64,000 nt of DNA from an uncultured Oscillospiraceae bacterium (GCA_910584285.1 CAJTYK010000003.1:1-64000); one strand, 5' to 3'. Positions 24,682-33,622 are shown, numbered from the stretch's first letter. Notes: a model not told the origin generated them from the letters alone. Program-made: numbers and translations.

Positions 24682-27102
24682 TTGAAATACGATTTCGCCG
24701 CCATCGAGCCCAAATGGCAAAAGCGCTGGGAGGAGGCCAAGGTCTACGCCGCCGAGGACAACAGCGCCAAGCCCAAGTTCTACGGCCTGGTGGAGTTCCC
24801 CTACCCCTCCGGCCAGGGGCTCCATGTGGGCCATCCCCGGCCCTACACCGCCATGGATATCGTCACCCGGAAAAAGCGGATGGACGGCTGCAACGTGCTG
24901 TTCCCCATGGGCTTCGACGCCTTCGGCCTGCCCACGGAGAACTACGCCATCAAGAACCACATCCACCCCGCCAAGGTGACCCGCGACAACATCGCCAACT
25001 TCACCAGCCAGCTCAAGATGCTGGGCTTCGGCTTTGATTGGGATCGGGTGGTGGACACCACCGACCCCAGCTACTACAAGTGGACCCAGTGGATCTTCCT
25101 CCAGCTCTACAAGAAGGGGCTGGCCTACAAGGCCACCATGCCGGTAAACTGGTGCACCTCCTGCAAGTGCGTGCTGGCCAACGAGGAGGTTGTGGAGGGC
25201 GTGTGCGAGCGGTGCGGCTCCCCCGTCATCCGCAAGGAGAAATCCCAGTGGATGCTGAAGATCACCGAGTACGCCCAGCGGCTCATCGACGACCTGGACG
25301 ATCTGGACTTCATCGAGCGGGTGAAGATCCAGCAGCGCAACTGGATCGGCCGCTCCACCGGCGCGGAGGTCACCTTCAAGTCCACATACGGGGACGACAT
25401 CGTGGTGTTCACCACCCGGCCGGACACCCTGTTCGGGGCCACCTATATGGTGCTGTCCCCGGAGCACGAGCTGGTGCGGAGCTGGCTGGAGGTAGGCAAG
25501 CTGAGCAACGCCGACGAGGTGAAGGCATACCAGAAAACCGCCGCCTCCAAGTCCGACCTGGAGCGCACCGAGTTGAACAAGGAAAAGACCGGCGTAAAGC
25601 TGGACGGCGTGCGGGGCGTCAACCCCGTGAACGGCCGGGAGATCCCCATCTTCATCTCCGACTACGTGCTGTCCACCTACGGCACCGGGGCCATCATGGC
25701 CGTCCCCGCCCACGACGACCGGGACTGGGAGTTCGCCAAAAAGTTCGGCTGCGAGATCATCGAGGTGGTGTCCGGCGGGGAGGACGTGCAGAAGGCCGCC
25801 TTTACCGCCAAGGACGACACCGGGATCATGGTCAACTCCGACTTCCTCAACGGCCTCACCGTGAAGGACGCCATCCCCGTTATCACAAAATGGCTGGAGG
25901 AGAAGGGCATCGGCGAGGCCAAGGTGAACTACAAGCTGCGGGACTGGGTGTTCTCCCGCCAGCGCTACTGGGGCGAGCCCATCCCCATGGTGTACTGCGA
26001 AAAGTGCGGCTGGCAGCCCCTGCCCGAGGATCAGCTGCCCCTGCTGCTGCCCGAGGTGGAATCCTACGAGCCCACAGATGACGGCGAGAGCCCCCTGTCC
26101 AAGATGACAGAGTGGGTCAAAACCACCTGCCCCTGCTGCGGCGGCCCCGCCAAGCGGGAAACGGACACCATGCCCCAGTGGGCGGGCTCCAGCTGGTACT
26201 TCCTGCGGTATATGGACCCCCACAACGACAAGGCCCTGGCCTCCAAGGAGGCGCTGGACTACTGGTCCCCGGTGGACTGGTACAACGGCGGCATGGAGCA
26301 CACCACCCTCCACCTGCTCTACTCCCGGTTCTGGCACAAGTTCCTGTACGACATCGGCGTGGTGCCCACCAAGGAGCCCTACCGGAAGCGCACCAGCCAC
26401 GGCATGATCCTGGGCGAGGGCGGCGAGAAGATGTCCAAGTCCCGGGGCAACGTGGTCAACCCCAACGACATCGTGGCGGCCTACGGCGCGGACACCCTGC
26501 GGCTGTATATCATGTTCATCGGCGACTTCGAGCAGGCCGCCGTGTGGTCGGACAACGCGGTGAAGGGCTGCAAGCGCTTCCTGGACAAGGTGTGGAACCT
26601 GGCGGAGAGCTGCACCGACAGCCTGGACTACACCAAGGAGAATGAGGCGGGCATCCACAAGTGCATCAAGAAGGTGGCGGACGATATCGAGTCCATGAAG
26701 TTCAACACCGCCATTGCCGCCATGATGACGCTCGTCGGCGACTTCCAGAAGAACGGCTGCTCCCGGGGCGACATGAAAACCCTGATCACTCTGCTGTCCC
26801 CCTTCGCCCCCCACATCGCCGAGGAGCTGTGGGAGATGCTGGGCGGCACGGGCTTCGTGTGCCAGCAGCCCTGGCCCGCCTATGACGAGAGCAAGACGGT
26901 GGCGGACACCGTCCAGATGGCGGTGCAGGTGAACGGCAAGCTGCGCGCCAACATCGTGGTTCCCGCCGACGCGGACGACGCCGCCATCGTGGCTGCCGCC
27001 CAGGCCGATCCCAAGGTACAGAAGTTTACCGACGGCATGGCCCTGGTCAAGACGATTGTGGTGCCCAAGCGGCTGGTCAACCTGATTGTGAAGCCCCAAT
27101 GA
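24682..27102 (+). CDS. leuS: Leucyl-tRNA synthetase
   Basis: An 806-residue class I synthetase that charges tRNA-Leu. The HIGH-type motif is HVGH (about 47-50) and the KMSKS motif is intact (about 583-587). A zinc-ribbon-like insertion (CTSCKCVLANEEVVEG, then CERCGSPV) and the CP1 editing domain with TTRPDTLFGATY are present, so proofreading should be functional. The start is read as TTG because AAGGGAG lies exactly eight bases upstream; an in-frame GTG three codons earlier overlaps that box. Unlike many Firmicutes leuS genes it has no T-box leader. It overlaps the following VOC gene by four bases. Confidence 0.95.
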   Translation: MKYDFAAIEPKWQKRWEEAKVYAAEDNSAKPKFYGLVEFPYPSGQGLHVGHPRPYTAMDIVTRKKRMDGCNVLFPMGFDAFGLPTENYAIKNHIHPAKVTRDNIANFTSQLKMLGFGFDWDRVVDTTDPSYYKWTQWIFLQLYKKGLAYKATMPVNWCTSCKCVLANEEVVEGVCERCGSPVIRKEKSQWMLKITEYAQRLIDDLDDLDFIERVKIQQRNWIGRSTGAEVTFKSTYGDDIVVFTTRPDTLFGATYMVLSPEHELVRSWLEVGKLSNADEVKAYQKTAASKSDLERTELNKEKTGVKLDGVRGVNPVNGREIPIFISDYVLSTYGTGAIMAVPAHDDRDWEFAKKFGCEIIEVVSGGEDVQKAAFTAKDDTGIMVNSDFLNGLTVKDAIPVITKWLEEKGIGEAKVNYKLRDWVFSRQRYWGEPIPMVYCEKCGWQPLPEDQLPLLLPEVESYEPTDDGESPLSKMTEWVKTTCPCCGGPAKRETDTMPQWAGSSWYFLRYMDPHNDKALASKEALDYWSPVDWYNGGMEHTTLHLLYSRFWHKFLYDIGVVPTKEPYRKRTSHGMILGEGGEKMSKSRGNVVNPNDIVAAYGADTLRLYIMFIGDFEQAAVWSDNAVKGCKRFLDKVWNLAESCTDSLDYTKENEAGIHKCIKKVADDIESMKFNTAIAAMMTLVGDFQKNGCSRGDMKTLITLLSPFAPHIAEELWEMLGGTGFVCQQPWPAYDESKTVADTVQMAVQVNGKLRANIVVPADADDAAIVAAAQADPKVQKFTDGMALVKTIVVPKRLVNLIVKPQ

Positions 27103-27488
27103 ACGGGATCTCAGGCGTCCACCATATCTGTCTGAAGGCCCCGGGGCGGGCAGCGTGGGAGCGTGCCGTGGTGTTTTACACCCAGGTGCTGGGTTGTCCC
27201 CTAGTGCGCACCTGGGGCGGCGGGGATGGCAGCGGAGCCATGGTGGATCTGGGAAACTGCCTGCTGGAGATCTTCGCCGACGGGGACGGGCCCCTGCCCT
27301 CTGGTGTATACCGCCATATGGCCCTGGCCGCCGCCGATGTGGACGGGGCGGTGGAGCAGGCGCGGCGGGCAGGCTGTGAGATCCTCCTGGAGCCCACGGA
27401 CAAATGCCTGGGGGCGGATTACCCGGTGCGGATTGCCTTTTGCCGGGGCCCTTTGGGCGAGTCCATCGAATTTTTTCAGGAGCGGTAA
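27099..27488 (+). CDS. VOC-superfamily (glyoxalase-like) protein
   Basis: A 129-residue vicinal-oxygen-chelate fold protein made of two beta-alpha-beta-beta-beta modules. Candidate metal ligands are His8 or His9 in GVHHICLKA, Glu in LLEIFADG, His in GVYRHMALAA, and the terminal Glu in GESIEFFQER, the usual four positions. This family includes glyoxalase I, dioxygenases and resistance proteins, and the substrate cannot be told. Its ATG overlaps the leuS stop (ATGA), so it is read from the leuS transcript, although a functional link to tRNA charging is not evident. Confidence 0.85.
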   Translation: MNGISGVHHICLKAPGRAAWERAVVFYTQVLGCPLVRTWGGGDGSGAMVDLGNCLLEIFADGDGPLPSGVYRHMALAAADVDGAVEQARRAGCEILLEPTDKCLGADYPVRIAFCRGPLGESIEFFQER

Positions 27489-27540
27489 CCCATCGACAGC
27501 GGGTGGGGGAACCATTTTCAAAAGCCCCCATATTTTGCGG

Positions 27541-27569
27541 TTGACAAGAAGGGTTTTTTCACATATAAT
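27541..27569 (+). promoter_or_regulatory. Strong consensus promoter of rpsU
   Basis: Perfect TTGACA and TATAAT with 17-base spacing, the best match in the window. Confidence 0.92.
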
Positions 27570-27581
27570 AGTCCTGTTAAA

Positions 27582-27626
27582 GCCATCGCCAATGGCCCTT
27601 AAAGCGTCCTGGAATTAACCGGACGC
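27582..27626 (+). promoter_or_regulatory. Two hairpins in the rpsU leader
   Basis: GCCAT/ATGGC (27582-27596) and GCGTCC/GGACGC (27604-27626) stand between promoter and ribosome site. They could be protein-binding or stability elements; no known ribosomal leader class is recognised. Confidence 0.4.
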
Positions 27627-27648
27627 CTCGGAGGGAGGGAAATCATAG

Positions 27649-27831
27649 ATGTCCGAAGTTCATGTCCGCGAGGGTGAGTCTCTGGAGAACGCGCTGAAGC
27701 GTTTCAAGCGTTCCTGCGCCAAGTCCGGCGTGCTGGCTGAGGTGCGTAAGCGCGAGTTTTACGACAGCCCCAGCGTCAAGCGCCGCAAAAAGAGCGAGGC
27801 GGCCCGCAAGAACCGCAAGAAGTTCTACTAA
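27649..27831 (+). CDS. rpsU: Ribosomal protein bS21
   Basis: A 60-residue, very basic small-subunit protein that sits near the anti-Shine-Dalgarno end of 16S rRNA. The sequence follows the family closely: VREGESLENALKRFKRSC near the start, then VRKREFYDSPSVKRRKKSEA and a Lys/Arg-rich C terminus. GGAGGGAGGG precedes the ATG. The consensus promoter, short leader and strong terminator make it a monocistronic, highly expressed unit. Confidence 0.97.
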   Translation: MSEVHVREGESLENALKRFKRSCAKSGVLAEVRKREFYDSPSVKRRKKSEAARKNRKKFY

Positions 27832-27840
27832 GACGGTGAA

Positions 27841-27874
27841 AACAGCGTTCCGCGAAAGCGGAACGCTGTTTTTC
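27841..27874 (+). terminator. Terminator of rpsU
   Basis: AACAGCGTTCCGC pairs perfectly with GCGGAACGCTGTT over a GAAA tetraloop, then TTTCT. Confidence 0.9.
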
Positions 27875-27917
27875 TGAGAAGTACGAAGAAGTGTAACCAT
27901 TCAAAGGAGGGGTCGTC

Positions 27918-28490
27918 ATGGCCCAGCTCACCAAAGCCGCCATCATCGACGCCTTTGTCCGTCTGCTTCAGCAGACGCCCATGGATCAGATCACGGTGCA
28001 GGCCGTCACGGCGGAGTGCGGCATCAGCCGCAACACCTTTTATTACCATTACAGCGATATCTATGCCCTGCTGAAGGCCATGCTCCAGCGGGACATGGAC
28101 GAGTTACAGCGCCAGCGTCAGCCGGGGGAGCACGCCAGCGAGGGCCTGCGGCGGCTTATCGGCTATATCTCCGCCCGGCAAAGGATGTTCCTTCACATCT
28201 ACGGCGCTGTGGGCCACGCCGCCATGGAGGACTACCTGCTGGAGACCTCCGAGGAGCTGTTCATGGCCTACCTGCGGGATGCGGCGGAGGGTCTGTCCCC
28301 GTCGGAGGAGGATCTGGATTTCATCTGCCGTTCCTTCCAGTTTATGCTCATTGGCATCCTGCTCAGCTGGGTGCGCCACGGAATGAAAGGAGACGTGGCC
28401 GACCTGCTGGAGCGGGCGGAGCGCCTATTCTTCCACGGCACCCGGCGGCTCCTGGAGGAAAACAGCGTTCCTTTTGTCCCTTTTTCTTGA
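27918..28490 (+). CDS. TetR/AcrR-family regulator
   Basis: A 190-residue regulator. The N-terminal helix-turn-helix is clear: KAAIIDAFVRLLQQ, ITVQAVTAECGISRNTFYYHY. The C-terminal domain (about 75-180) resembles the DhaS-like TetR subgroup and would bind an unknown ligand. CAAAGGAGG precedes the ATG. The last residues (NSVPFVPFS) and the stop codon are supplied by the inserted hairpin repeat that begins here, so the original C terminus was probably altered by that element. No target gene is adjacent in the same orientation. Confidence 0.9.
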   Translation: MAQLTKAAIIDAFVRLLQQTPMDQITVQAVTAECGISRNTFYYHYSDIYALLKAMLQRDMDELQRQRQPGEHASEGLRRLIGYISARQRMFLHIYGAVGHAAMEDYLLETSEELFMAYLRDAAEGLSPSEEDLDFICRSFQFMLIGILLSWVRHGMKGDVADLLERAERLFFHGTRRLLEENSVPFVPFS

Positions 28491-28530
28491 AAGAAAAAGG
28501 AACCGAAAAAGAACTTGATGCCCGCTTCCG
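28479..28530 (+). repeat. Hairpin repeat, copy 2 (end of TetR gene)
   Basis: A 10-bp perfect inverted repeat, CCTTTTTCTT with AAGAAAAAGG around GA (28479-28500), is followed by GAAAAAGAACTTGATGCCCG, matching copy 1 at 4842 (CAAAAAGAGCTTGAAACCGC) in order and spacing. The element provides the stop codon of the TetR gene. Confidence 0.6.
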
Positions 28531-28593
28531 ACCGGGCGGGTGGATTGGGCGTATCCGCCCGTTACGGGGCGGGGCGCTGGGCGGAGGCGAAAT

Positions 28594-28630
28594 AAGGCGG
28601 GAGGGCGTTTGGTGTCCTCCCGCCTTTCCT
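28594..28630. terminator. Terminator between TetR and the minus-strand operon
   Basis: AAGGCGGGAGG pairs with CCTCCCGCCTT over an 11-nt loop and is followed by TCCTTT. Confidence 0.75.
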
Positions 28631-28966
28631 TTACCAGAGCGCGAACCCGATGACAAGCAGTGCGGCGGCGATCCCCCGGATGATGTGATGCAGGGGATTG
28701 AGTTTCCCGGCCCGCTTTCCGTTGAGGTACGCCGCAAAGCAGATGGGCAGAAAACCGCACACCGCGGCGCTCAGCGCAACCATCCAATCTCCCGGAGCGC
28801 CATAAGCAAGATGGGCAACGGCTGTACCAACGAGCAGCACACTGCCGGTGAGCATCAGGGCCGCGCCACCCCGGGCAGCGGGGTCGTTGGATTTGAACTG
28901 AGCGGCCGCCGCAATCATATGTAGCAAACCAAACAGCATGGCCAACACGCTGACAACGATCCGCAT
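28631..28966 (-). CDS. Small four-segment membrane protein, 111 aa
   Basis: An unrecognised hydrophobic protein with about four membrane segments and short loops, including a Lys/Arg-rich turn (NGKRAGKLNP) between the third and fourth. AAGGGGGA precedes the ATG. It starts 12 bases after the helicase gene and shares its transcript. No motif suggests a substrate or activity. Confidence 0.75.
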   Translation of the reverse strand: MRIVVSVLAMLFGLLHMIAAAAQFKSNDPAARGGAALMLTGSVLLVGTAVAHLAYGAPGDWMVALSAAVCGFLPICFAAYLNGKRAGKLNPLHHIIRGIAAALLVIGFALW

Positions 28967-28978
28967 CGCAATTCCCCC

Positions 28979-31465
28979 TTACAGTTTTTTCATCAGCTGG
29001 GCAGTGAATTTCAGCATCAGCCGCTTGGTGCCCACCCCGTCAAAGGCGATCTCCAGCAGGGTGTCGCCCCCCACCTTCTGGGTGGAGGTCACCATACCCC
29101 GGCCAAAGGCTTTGTGCTCCAACATGTCCCCCTTCTGGTACTCCGGCAGGCCCGGGTTGGGGGCGGACACGGCGGATTGAAAGACAGGTCGGGCCGCCGC
29201 CTTCTGAGGCCGCCCCGGCGTGTAGGTGCTCCGCCGCTCCCCGGCCCCGTAGGCGCCGCCGCCCTGGCGGTAGGGCTCCCGGTAGGTGGACACACGGGGC
29301 GTCTGGTCGAAGTCGTCCCAGTCCCCGCCCGTGGGGGTGGGGTCCAAGTAGGAGCGGCCCGACTGCTCCAGCAGTTCAGCGGGGATCTCCCCGGCGAACC
29401 GGGAGGGCCGGTTGCTGCTGGTGCGCCCAAACAGCATCCGCTGGCCGGCACAGGTGAGGTACAGCCGCTCCTTGGCCCTGGTGAGGGCCACATAGCACAG
29501 CCGCCGCTCCTCCTCCATCTCGTCCGGCTCCCCGATGGAGCGCAGGCCGGGGAAAATGCCCTCCTCCATGCCCACCACAAATACCGTGGGGAACTCCAGC
29601 CCCTTGGCGGAGTGCATGGTCATCATCACCACCGCGTCCTCGTCGGGGTCGTGGCTGTCCAGGTCGGTATACAGGGCGATCTCGTCCAGGAAGCCCGCCA
29701 GGGAGGGCTCCCCGTCGGCGTTCTCCAGGTAGCTGTTGATGGAGGTGAGCAGCTCCCGCACGTTCTCCAACCGGGAACGGCTCTCGATGTCGTCTTTGGC
29801 CTGGAGCATGGCGGCGTAGCCCGTCCGGGCCGTCACCTCCTCGTAGAAGGCGGGCAGATCCATGGTCTGGGAGAGCCGGGTCAGCTCCTCCATCATGGCG
29901 GTGAACTGGCCCAGCTTGTTGGCCGCCTTTTGCAGCTCCGGGTAGTCCCCGGCATGGGCGATCACCTCCCACAGGGACAGCCCCCCATCCGCCGCGGCGG
30001 CCCGGGCCTTTTCCACGGTGGTGGGGCCGATGCCCCGGGGCGGGTTGTTGATGATCCGGGTGAGCCGCAGATCATCGGCGTGGTTGTGGACGGCGCACAG
30101 GTAGGCCAGCATATCCTTCACCTCCGCCCGGTCGAAGAACCGGGTGCCACCGATGACCTTGTAGGGGATGCCGCCCCGCTTGAAGGCCACCTCCAGCTGG
30201 TTGGACTGGGCGTTCATCCGATAGAGGACGGCGTGGGTGTTCCACTTGATCCCGTCCCGGAAGTCCTCCATCAGCCGGTCGGCCACGAAGCGGGCCTCGT
30301 CGTTCTCGTTCATGGCGGTGTAGAGGTGCACCTTCTCCCCCGCCGCCCCCGCCGTCCACAGCTCCTTGCCCTTGCGGCCCACGTTGTGGCGGATGACGGC
30401 GTTGGCCGCGTCCAGGATGTTTTTGGTGGAGCGGTAGTTCTGCTCCAGCCGGATGGTGCGGCAGCCTTTATACTGATCCTCGAAGGACAGGATATTCTCG
30501 ATGGTGGCCCCCCGGAAGCGGTAGATGGACTGGTCGTCGTCCCCCACCACGCAGATGTTCTCCCGCCCCCCCGCCAGCAGGGAGGACAGCAGGTATTGCA
30601 GGTTGTTGGTGTCCTGGTACTCGTCGATGAGGACGTAGCGGAATTTTTTCTGATAATATTCCAAAACGTCGTCATGCTGCTGGAACAGCCGGACGGTGTG
30701 GAGGATGATGTCGTCGAAGTCCAGCGCCCCCGCCTCCCACAGGCGCTTTTCGTAGGCGGCGTACAGCTTGGCGATTTTGGTCAGCCGGAAGTCGCCGGAC
30801 TGCTCGGCGTCCTCCAAAAAGTCCCTGGACAGCCGCAGCTTGTCCTTGGCGGCGGAGATGGTGCCCAGCACGGAGCGGGGCGGGAACTGCTTGTCGTCGA
30901 AGTTCAGCTCCTTGATACAGTCCTTCATCACCCGGATGGAGTCGTCGGTATCGTAGATGGTGAAGGAGGAGGGGAAGCCCAGCTTCTCAATGTCCCGGCG
31001 GAGGATACGCACGCAGGCGGAGTGGAAGGTGGACGCCCATACGTCCCGGGCGGACGCCCCCAGCAGCTTCTCCAGCCGATCCTTCAGCTCCCCGGCGGCC
31101 TTGTTGGTGAAGGTGATGGCGATGATGCTCCAGGGGGCGGCGGGCTCCAGGGCGCACAGGCGGTCGGCTTGCAGGCGCTTCCCCTTGTCAGGGCTTGCGG
31201 CGTAGGCGCGGAGGAAGTCCAAGTCGGCTTCCGTCACCCATTCCGGCACCTCGTCGGAGTCGGAGCCCCGGCCATAGCGGATCAGGTTGGCCACCCGGTG
31301 GATCAGCACGGTGGTCTTGCCCGAGCCCGCCCCCGCCAGCAGCAGCAAGGGGCCTTCCGTGGCCAGCACCGCCTTGCGCTGTTCGGAGTTGAGGTTCGCA
31401 TAATTTAAGCCGATGGCCTCCCGGCGGAGGCGGCAGAATTCCAGCTCCTGATCTGGTGTCAGCAT
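28979..31465 (-). CDS. pcrA: UvrD/PcrA-type DNA helicase
   Basis: An 828-residue superfamily 1A helicase (3'-5'), essential in Gram-positive bacteria for repair and removal of RecA or stalled polymerases. Walker A AGAGSGKTT (44-52), motif Ia TFTNKAAGE, motif II DEYQDTN, motif III GDDDQSIYRFRGA, motif IV LEQNYRS and motif VI VALTRAKERLYL are all present. It is longer than Bacillus PcrA because of an acidic insertion of about 40 residues in domain 1A (around GSDSDEVPEW) and a Pro/Gly/Arg-rich linker before the C-terminal Tudor-like region that binds RNA polymerase (EHKAFGRGMV, IAFDGVGTKRL). Confidence 0.94.
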   Translation of the reverse strand: MLTPDQELEFCRLRREAIGLNYANLNSEQRKAVLATEGPLLLLAGAGSGKTTVLIHRVANLIRYGRGSDSDEVPEWVTEADLDFLRAYAASPDKGKRLQADRLCALEPAAPWSIIAITFTNKAAGELKDRLEKLLGASARDVWASTFHSACVRILRRDIEKLGFPSSFTIYDTDDSIRVMKDCIKELNFDDKQFPPRSVLGTISAAKDKLRLSRDFLEDAEQSGDFRLTKIAKLYAAYEKRLWEAGALDFDDIILHTVRLFQQHDDVLEYYQKKFRYVLIDEYQDTNNLQYLLSSLLAGGRENICVVGDDDQSIYRFRGATIENILSFEDQYKGCRTIRLEQNYRSTKNILDAANAVIRHNVGRKGKELWTAGAAGEKVHLYTAMNENDEARFVADRLMEDFRDGIKWNTHAVLYRMNAQSNQLEVAFKRGGIPYKVIGGTRFFDRAEVKDMLAYLCAVHNHADDLRLTRIINNPPRGIGPTTVEKARAAAADGGLSLWEVIAHAGDYPELQKAANKLGQFTAMMEELTRLSQTMDLPAFYEEVTARTGYAAMLQAKDDIESRSRLENVRELLTSINSYLENADGEPSLAGFLDEIALYTDLDSHDPDEDAVVMMTMHSAKGLEFPTVFVVGMEEGIFPGLRSIGEPDEMEEERRLCYVALTRAKERLYLTCAGQRMLFGRTSSNRPSRFAGEIPAELLEQSGRSYLDPTPTGGDWDDFDQTPRVSTYREPYRQGGGAYGAGERRSTYTPGRPQKAAARPVFQSAVSAPNPGLPEYQKGDMLEHKAFGRGMVTSTQKVGGDTLLEIAFDGVGTKRLMLKFTAQLMKKL

Positions 31466-31496
31466 TCCAATCCATCCTTTTCATCAAGTGCCCCAC

Positions 31497-31525
31497 ATTA
31501 TATCAGAGTTTGAACAAAAAGTACA
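31497..31525 (-). promoter_or_regulatory. Promoter of pcrA
   Basis: A perfect TATAAT lies 17 bases from TGTACT, a poor -35 match. The -35 falls in the tail of the RNase J terminator. Confidence 0.6.
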
Positions 31526-31552
31526 GCCCGCCGGATCACGCTCCGGCGGGCT
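31520..31552 (-). terminator. Terminator of the RNase J gene
   Basis: An 11-bp stem (AGCCCGCCGGA) with a 6-nt loop; on the minus strand it leads into GTACTTTTTG. Confidence 0.8.
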
Positions 31553-31559
31553 GGATTAC

Positions 31560-33221
31560 TTATACTTCCATGATAACAGGGAGTATCATCGGGTTGCGTT
31601 TCGTCTTTTTGTAGAGGTAGTTGGACAGGGTGCCCTTCATCTCCGACTTGATGGTAGTCCAGTCCCGGATGTGCCGGTCCTGGCAGCGGTCCAGGGCGTC
31701 CACCGCCACCTGCCGCAGCTCCTCCATCAGCTCCTCCGACTCCTTGACGTACACGAAGCCCCGGGTGATGATGTCTGGCCCGGAGATCACCGAGCCGTCC
31801 TCCCCGGACATGGACACCACCACCACGATCATGCCATCCTGGGCCAGGTGCTGCCGGTCGCGCAGCACCACCGCCCCTACGTCGCCCACGCCGTAGCCGT
31901 CCACGAACACCTTGCCCGCGGGCACCGTGCCGTTGAGCTTCACACTGTCCCGGGTGAGCTCGATGACCCGACCCACGTCGCTGATGACGATGTTCCTGGG
32001 ATCCATCCCCATCACGTCCCGGGCCAGCTTGGCGTGGGTTTTCAGGTGGCGCTGCTCCCCGTGGACGGGGATGAAGAAGCGGGGCCGCACCAGGGCGTGC
32101 ATAATCTTCAGCTCCTCCTGGCAGGCGTGGCCGGACACGTGGAGGGGCAGCTCCCGCTCGTTGACCACCTCCGCCTCCCGGCGGTACAGTTCGTTGATCA
32201 CGTTGCCCACCGAGTCCTCGTTGCCCGGGATGGCGGAGGCGGAGAGGATCACCCGGTCGCCGGGCTGAATGTCCACCTGGCGGTGGGTGTTGAAGGCCAT
32301 CCGGGTGAGGGCGGACATGGTCTCGCCCTGGCTGCCGGTGCTGATGATGCACACCTTGTTCTTGGGCAGGGTCTTGATCTGGGCCAGATCCACCACCGTC
32401 CCGGCGGGTATGTTCATGTAGCCCAGCTCAGTGGACACCTTCATGGCGTTCTCCATGCTCCGCCCGGTGACCGCCACCCTCCGGCCGTACTTGGCCGCCA
32501 CGTCGATGATCTGCTGGATCCGGTCGATGTTGGAGGCGAAGGTGGTGACGATGATCCGCTCCTCGCAGCCCCGGAACAGGGCCTCGAAGGAGGCGCCCAC
32601 CGAGCGCTCGCTCTTGGTAAAGCCCGGGCGCTCCACGTTGGTGGAGTCGCACAGCAGGGCCAGTACCCCCTCGTTGCCCAGCTCGCCCAGCCGGGTCAGG
32701 TCGGCCATGCCGCCCTGGATGGGGGTGGGGTCGATCTTGAAGTCGCCGGTGTGGACGCACACGCCGATGGGGGTGCGGATGGCGAAGGCCACCGCGTCGG
32801 CGATGGAGTGGTTGATGTGGATGAACTCCACGGAGAACTTGCCCGCCTTGACTGTCTCGCCTGACTCGCAGGTGATGAGCTTCACCTTGTCGGCAAGCCG
32901 GTGCTCGTCCAGCTTCAGCTTGATGAGGCCGGCGGACATCCGGGTGGCGTAGATGGGGGCGCTCACGTCCCGCATCAGGTAGGGGATGGCGCCGATGTGA
33001 TCCTCGTGGCCGTGGGTGATGAAGATGGCCCGGATCCGATCCCGGTTCTGGATGAGGTAGGTAAAGTCAGGGATCACCACATCGATACCGTACATATCGT
33101 TGTCCGGAAAGCCCATGCCCACGTCCACCACGATCAGGTCGCCGCCGTACTCGTAGACGGTGAGGTTCTTGCCGATCTCGTTGAGACCGCCCAGGGAAAT
33201 GATTTTCAGTTTTTCTGCCAT
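31560..33221 (-). CDS. rnj: Ribonuclease J
   Basis: A 553-residue metallo-beta-lactamase/beta-CASP ribonuclease, the main RNA-decay and 5'-3' exonuclease of Firmicutes. The zinc site HGHEDH (His70, His72, Asp74, His75) is complete, followed by downstream beta-CASP motifs such as STNVERPG and TGSQGE, and HVSGHACQEELK with PVHGEQRHL near the end. Length matches the RNase J1/J2 family. It cannot be called J1 or J2 because only one copy is visible. The ATG follows AAAGGAG; longer forms cross it. A candidate RNA with its own promoter lies upstream on the same strand. Confidence 0.95.
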   Translation of the reverse strand: MAEKLKIISLGGLNEIGKNLTVYEYGGDLIVVDVGMGFPDNDMYGIDVVIPDFTYLIQNRDRIRAIFITHGHEDHIGAIPYLMRDVSAPIYATRMSAGLIKLKLDEHRLADKVKLITCESGETVKAGKFSVEFIHINHSIADAVAFAIRTPIGVCVHTGDFKIDPTPIQGGMADLTRLGELGNEGVLALLCDSTNVERPGFTKSERSVGASFEALFRGCEERIIVTTFASNIDRIQQIIDVAAKYGRRVAVTGRSMENAMKVSTELGYMNIPAGTVVDLAQIKTLPKNKVCIISTGSQGETMSALTRMAFNTHRQVDIQPGDRVILSASAIPGNEDSVGNVINELYRREAEVVNERELPLHVSGHACQEELKIMHALVRPRFFIPVHGEQRHLKTHAKLARDVMGMDPRNIVISDVGRVIELTRDSVKLNGTVPAGKVFVDGYGVGDVGAVVLRDRQHLAQDGMIVVVVSMSGEDGSVISGPDIITRGFVYVKESEELMEELRQVAVDALDRCQDRHIRDWTTIKSEMKGTLSNYLYKKTKRNPMILPVIMEV

Positions 33222-33330
33222 AATGACTCCTTTATAATTTGAGTAAAGTTTTTTGCGCAAGACACGGAGGGCGGATCAAGCTGTCCGCCCTGCCGTCTCT
33301 ATGTAGATGGCGGAGGAAGCTGGGCATGAC

Positions 33331-33587
33331 AAAAGTCTGGCGCGAGCCTGTCGCGCCCGGCCCGCGCGGGCGGCGGACAGCCCCCGGTTCGCCCCCACCC
33401 GACCCTGTCTCGCCGGGATGGAGCGTCCGGGCCGTCCGGCCCCGCGCCCTGTGCCCATCCGCTCTGCCTATCAAACACCGCTTCTATCAGCGGCTTACGC
33501 CGTAGGAAAAAGGCTCAAACTCAATCCGTCTGCCCCGCAGCGGGGCCCATCAAGGCGGGCCGAACCCGCCCCCGGAGAGGAACCGTT
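33331..33587 (-). ncRNA. Candidate structured RNA upstream of RNase J
   Basis: About 360 bases here hold no convincing gene but much dyad symmetry. Clear stems are GGCGGG/CCCGCC (33554-33570), CCCCG/CGGGG (33533-33545), CGGC-GTAA-GCCG on the minus strand (33491-33502), an overlapping alternative CCGCT/AGCGG (33478-33493), and GGCGCGA/TCGCGCC (33339-33357) followed on the minus strand by AGACTTTTG, like a terminator. A promoter with extended -10 precedes it. I could not match it to RNase P, tmRNA, SRP or a riboswitch; a 6S-type RNA or a long leader of the RNase J message remain possible. Confidence 0.4.
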
Positions 33588-33593
33588 TCCGGC

Positions 33594-33622
33594 AGTATAC
33601 CACACCTTGGAAGAAAAGTACA
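33594..33622 (-). promoter_or_regulatory. Promoter of the candidate RNA
   Basis: On the minus strand TATACT has an extended TGG before it and TGTACT 17 bases upstream. Confidence 0.5.

Noticed and set aside
24637..27531. Long minus-strand frame opposite leuS
   Set aside because: Same shadow effect; leuS carries all synthetase motifs.
33331..33587. RNase P, tmRNA or SRP RNA
   Set aside because: The conserved cores (GAGGAAAGTCC, tRNA-like ends, GGAAGnnnnAGCA) were not found on either strand.
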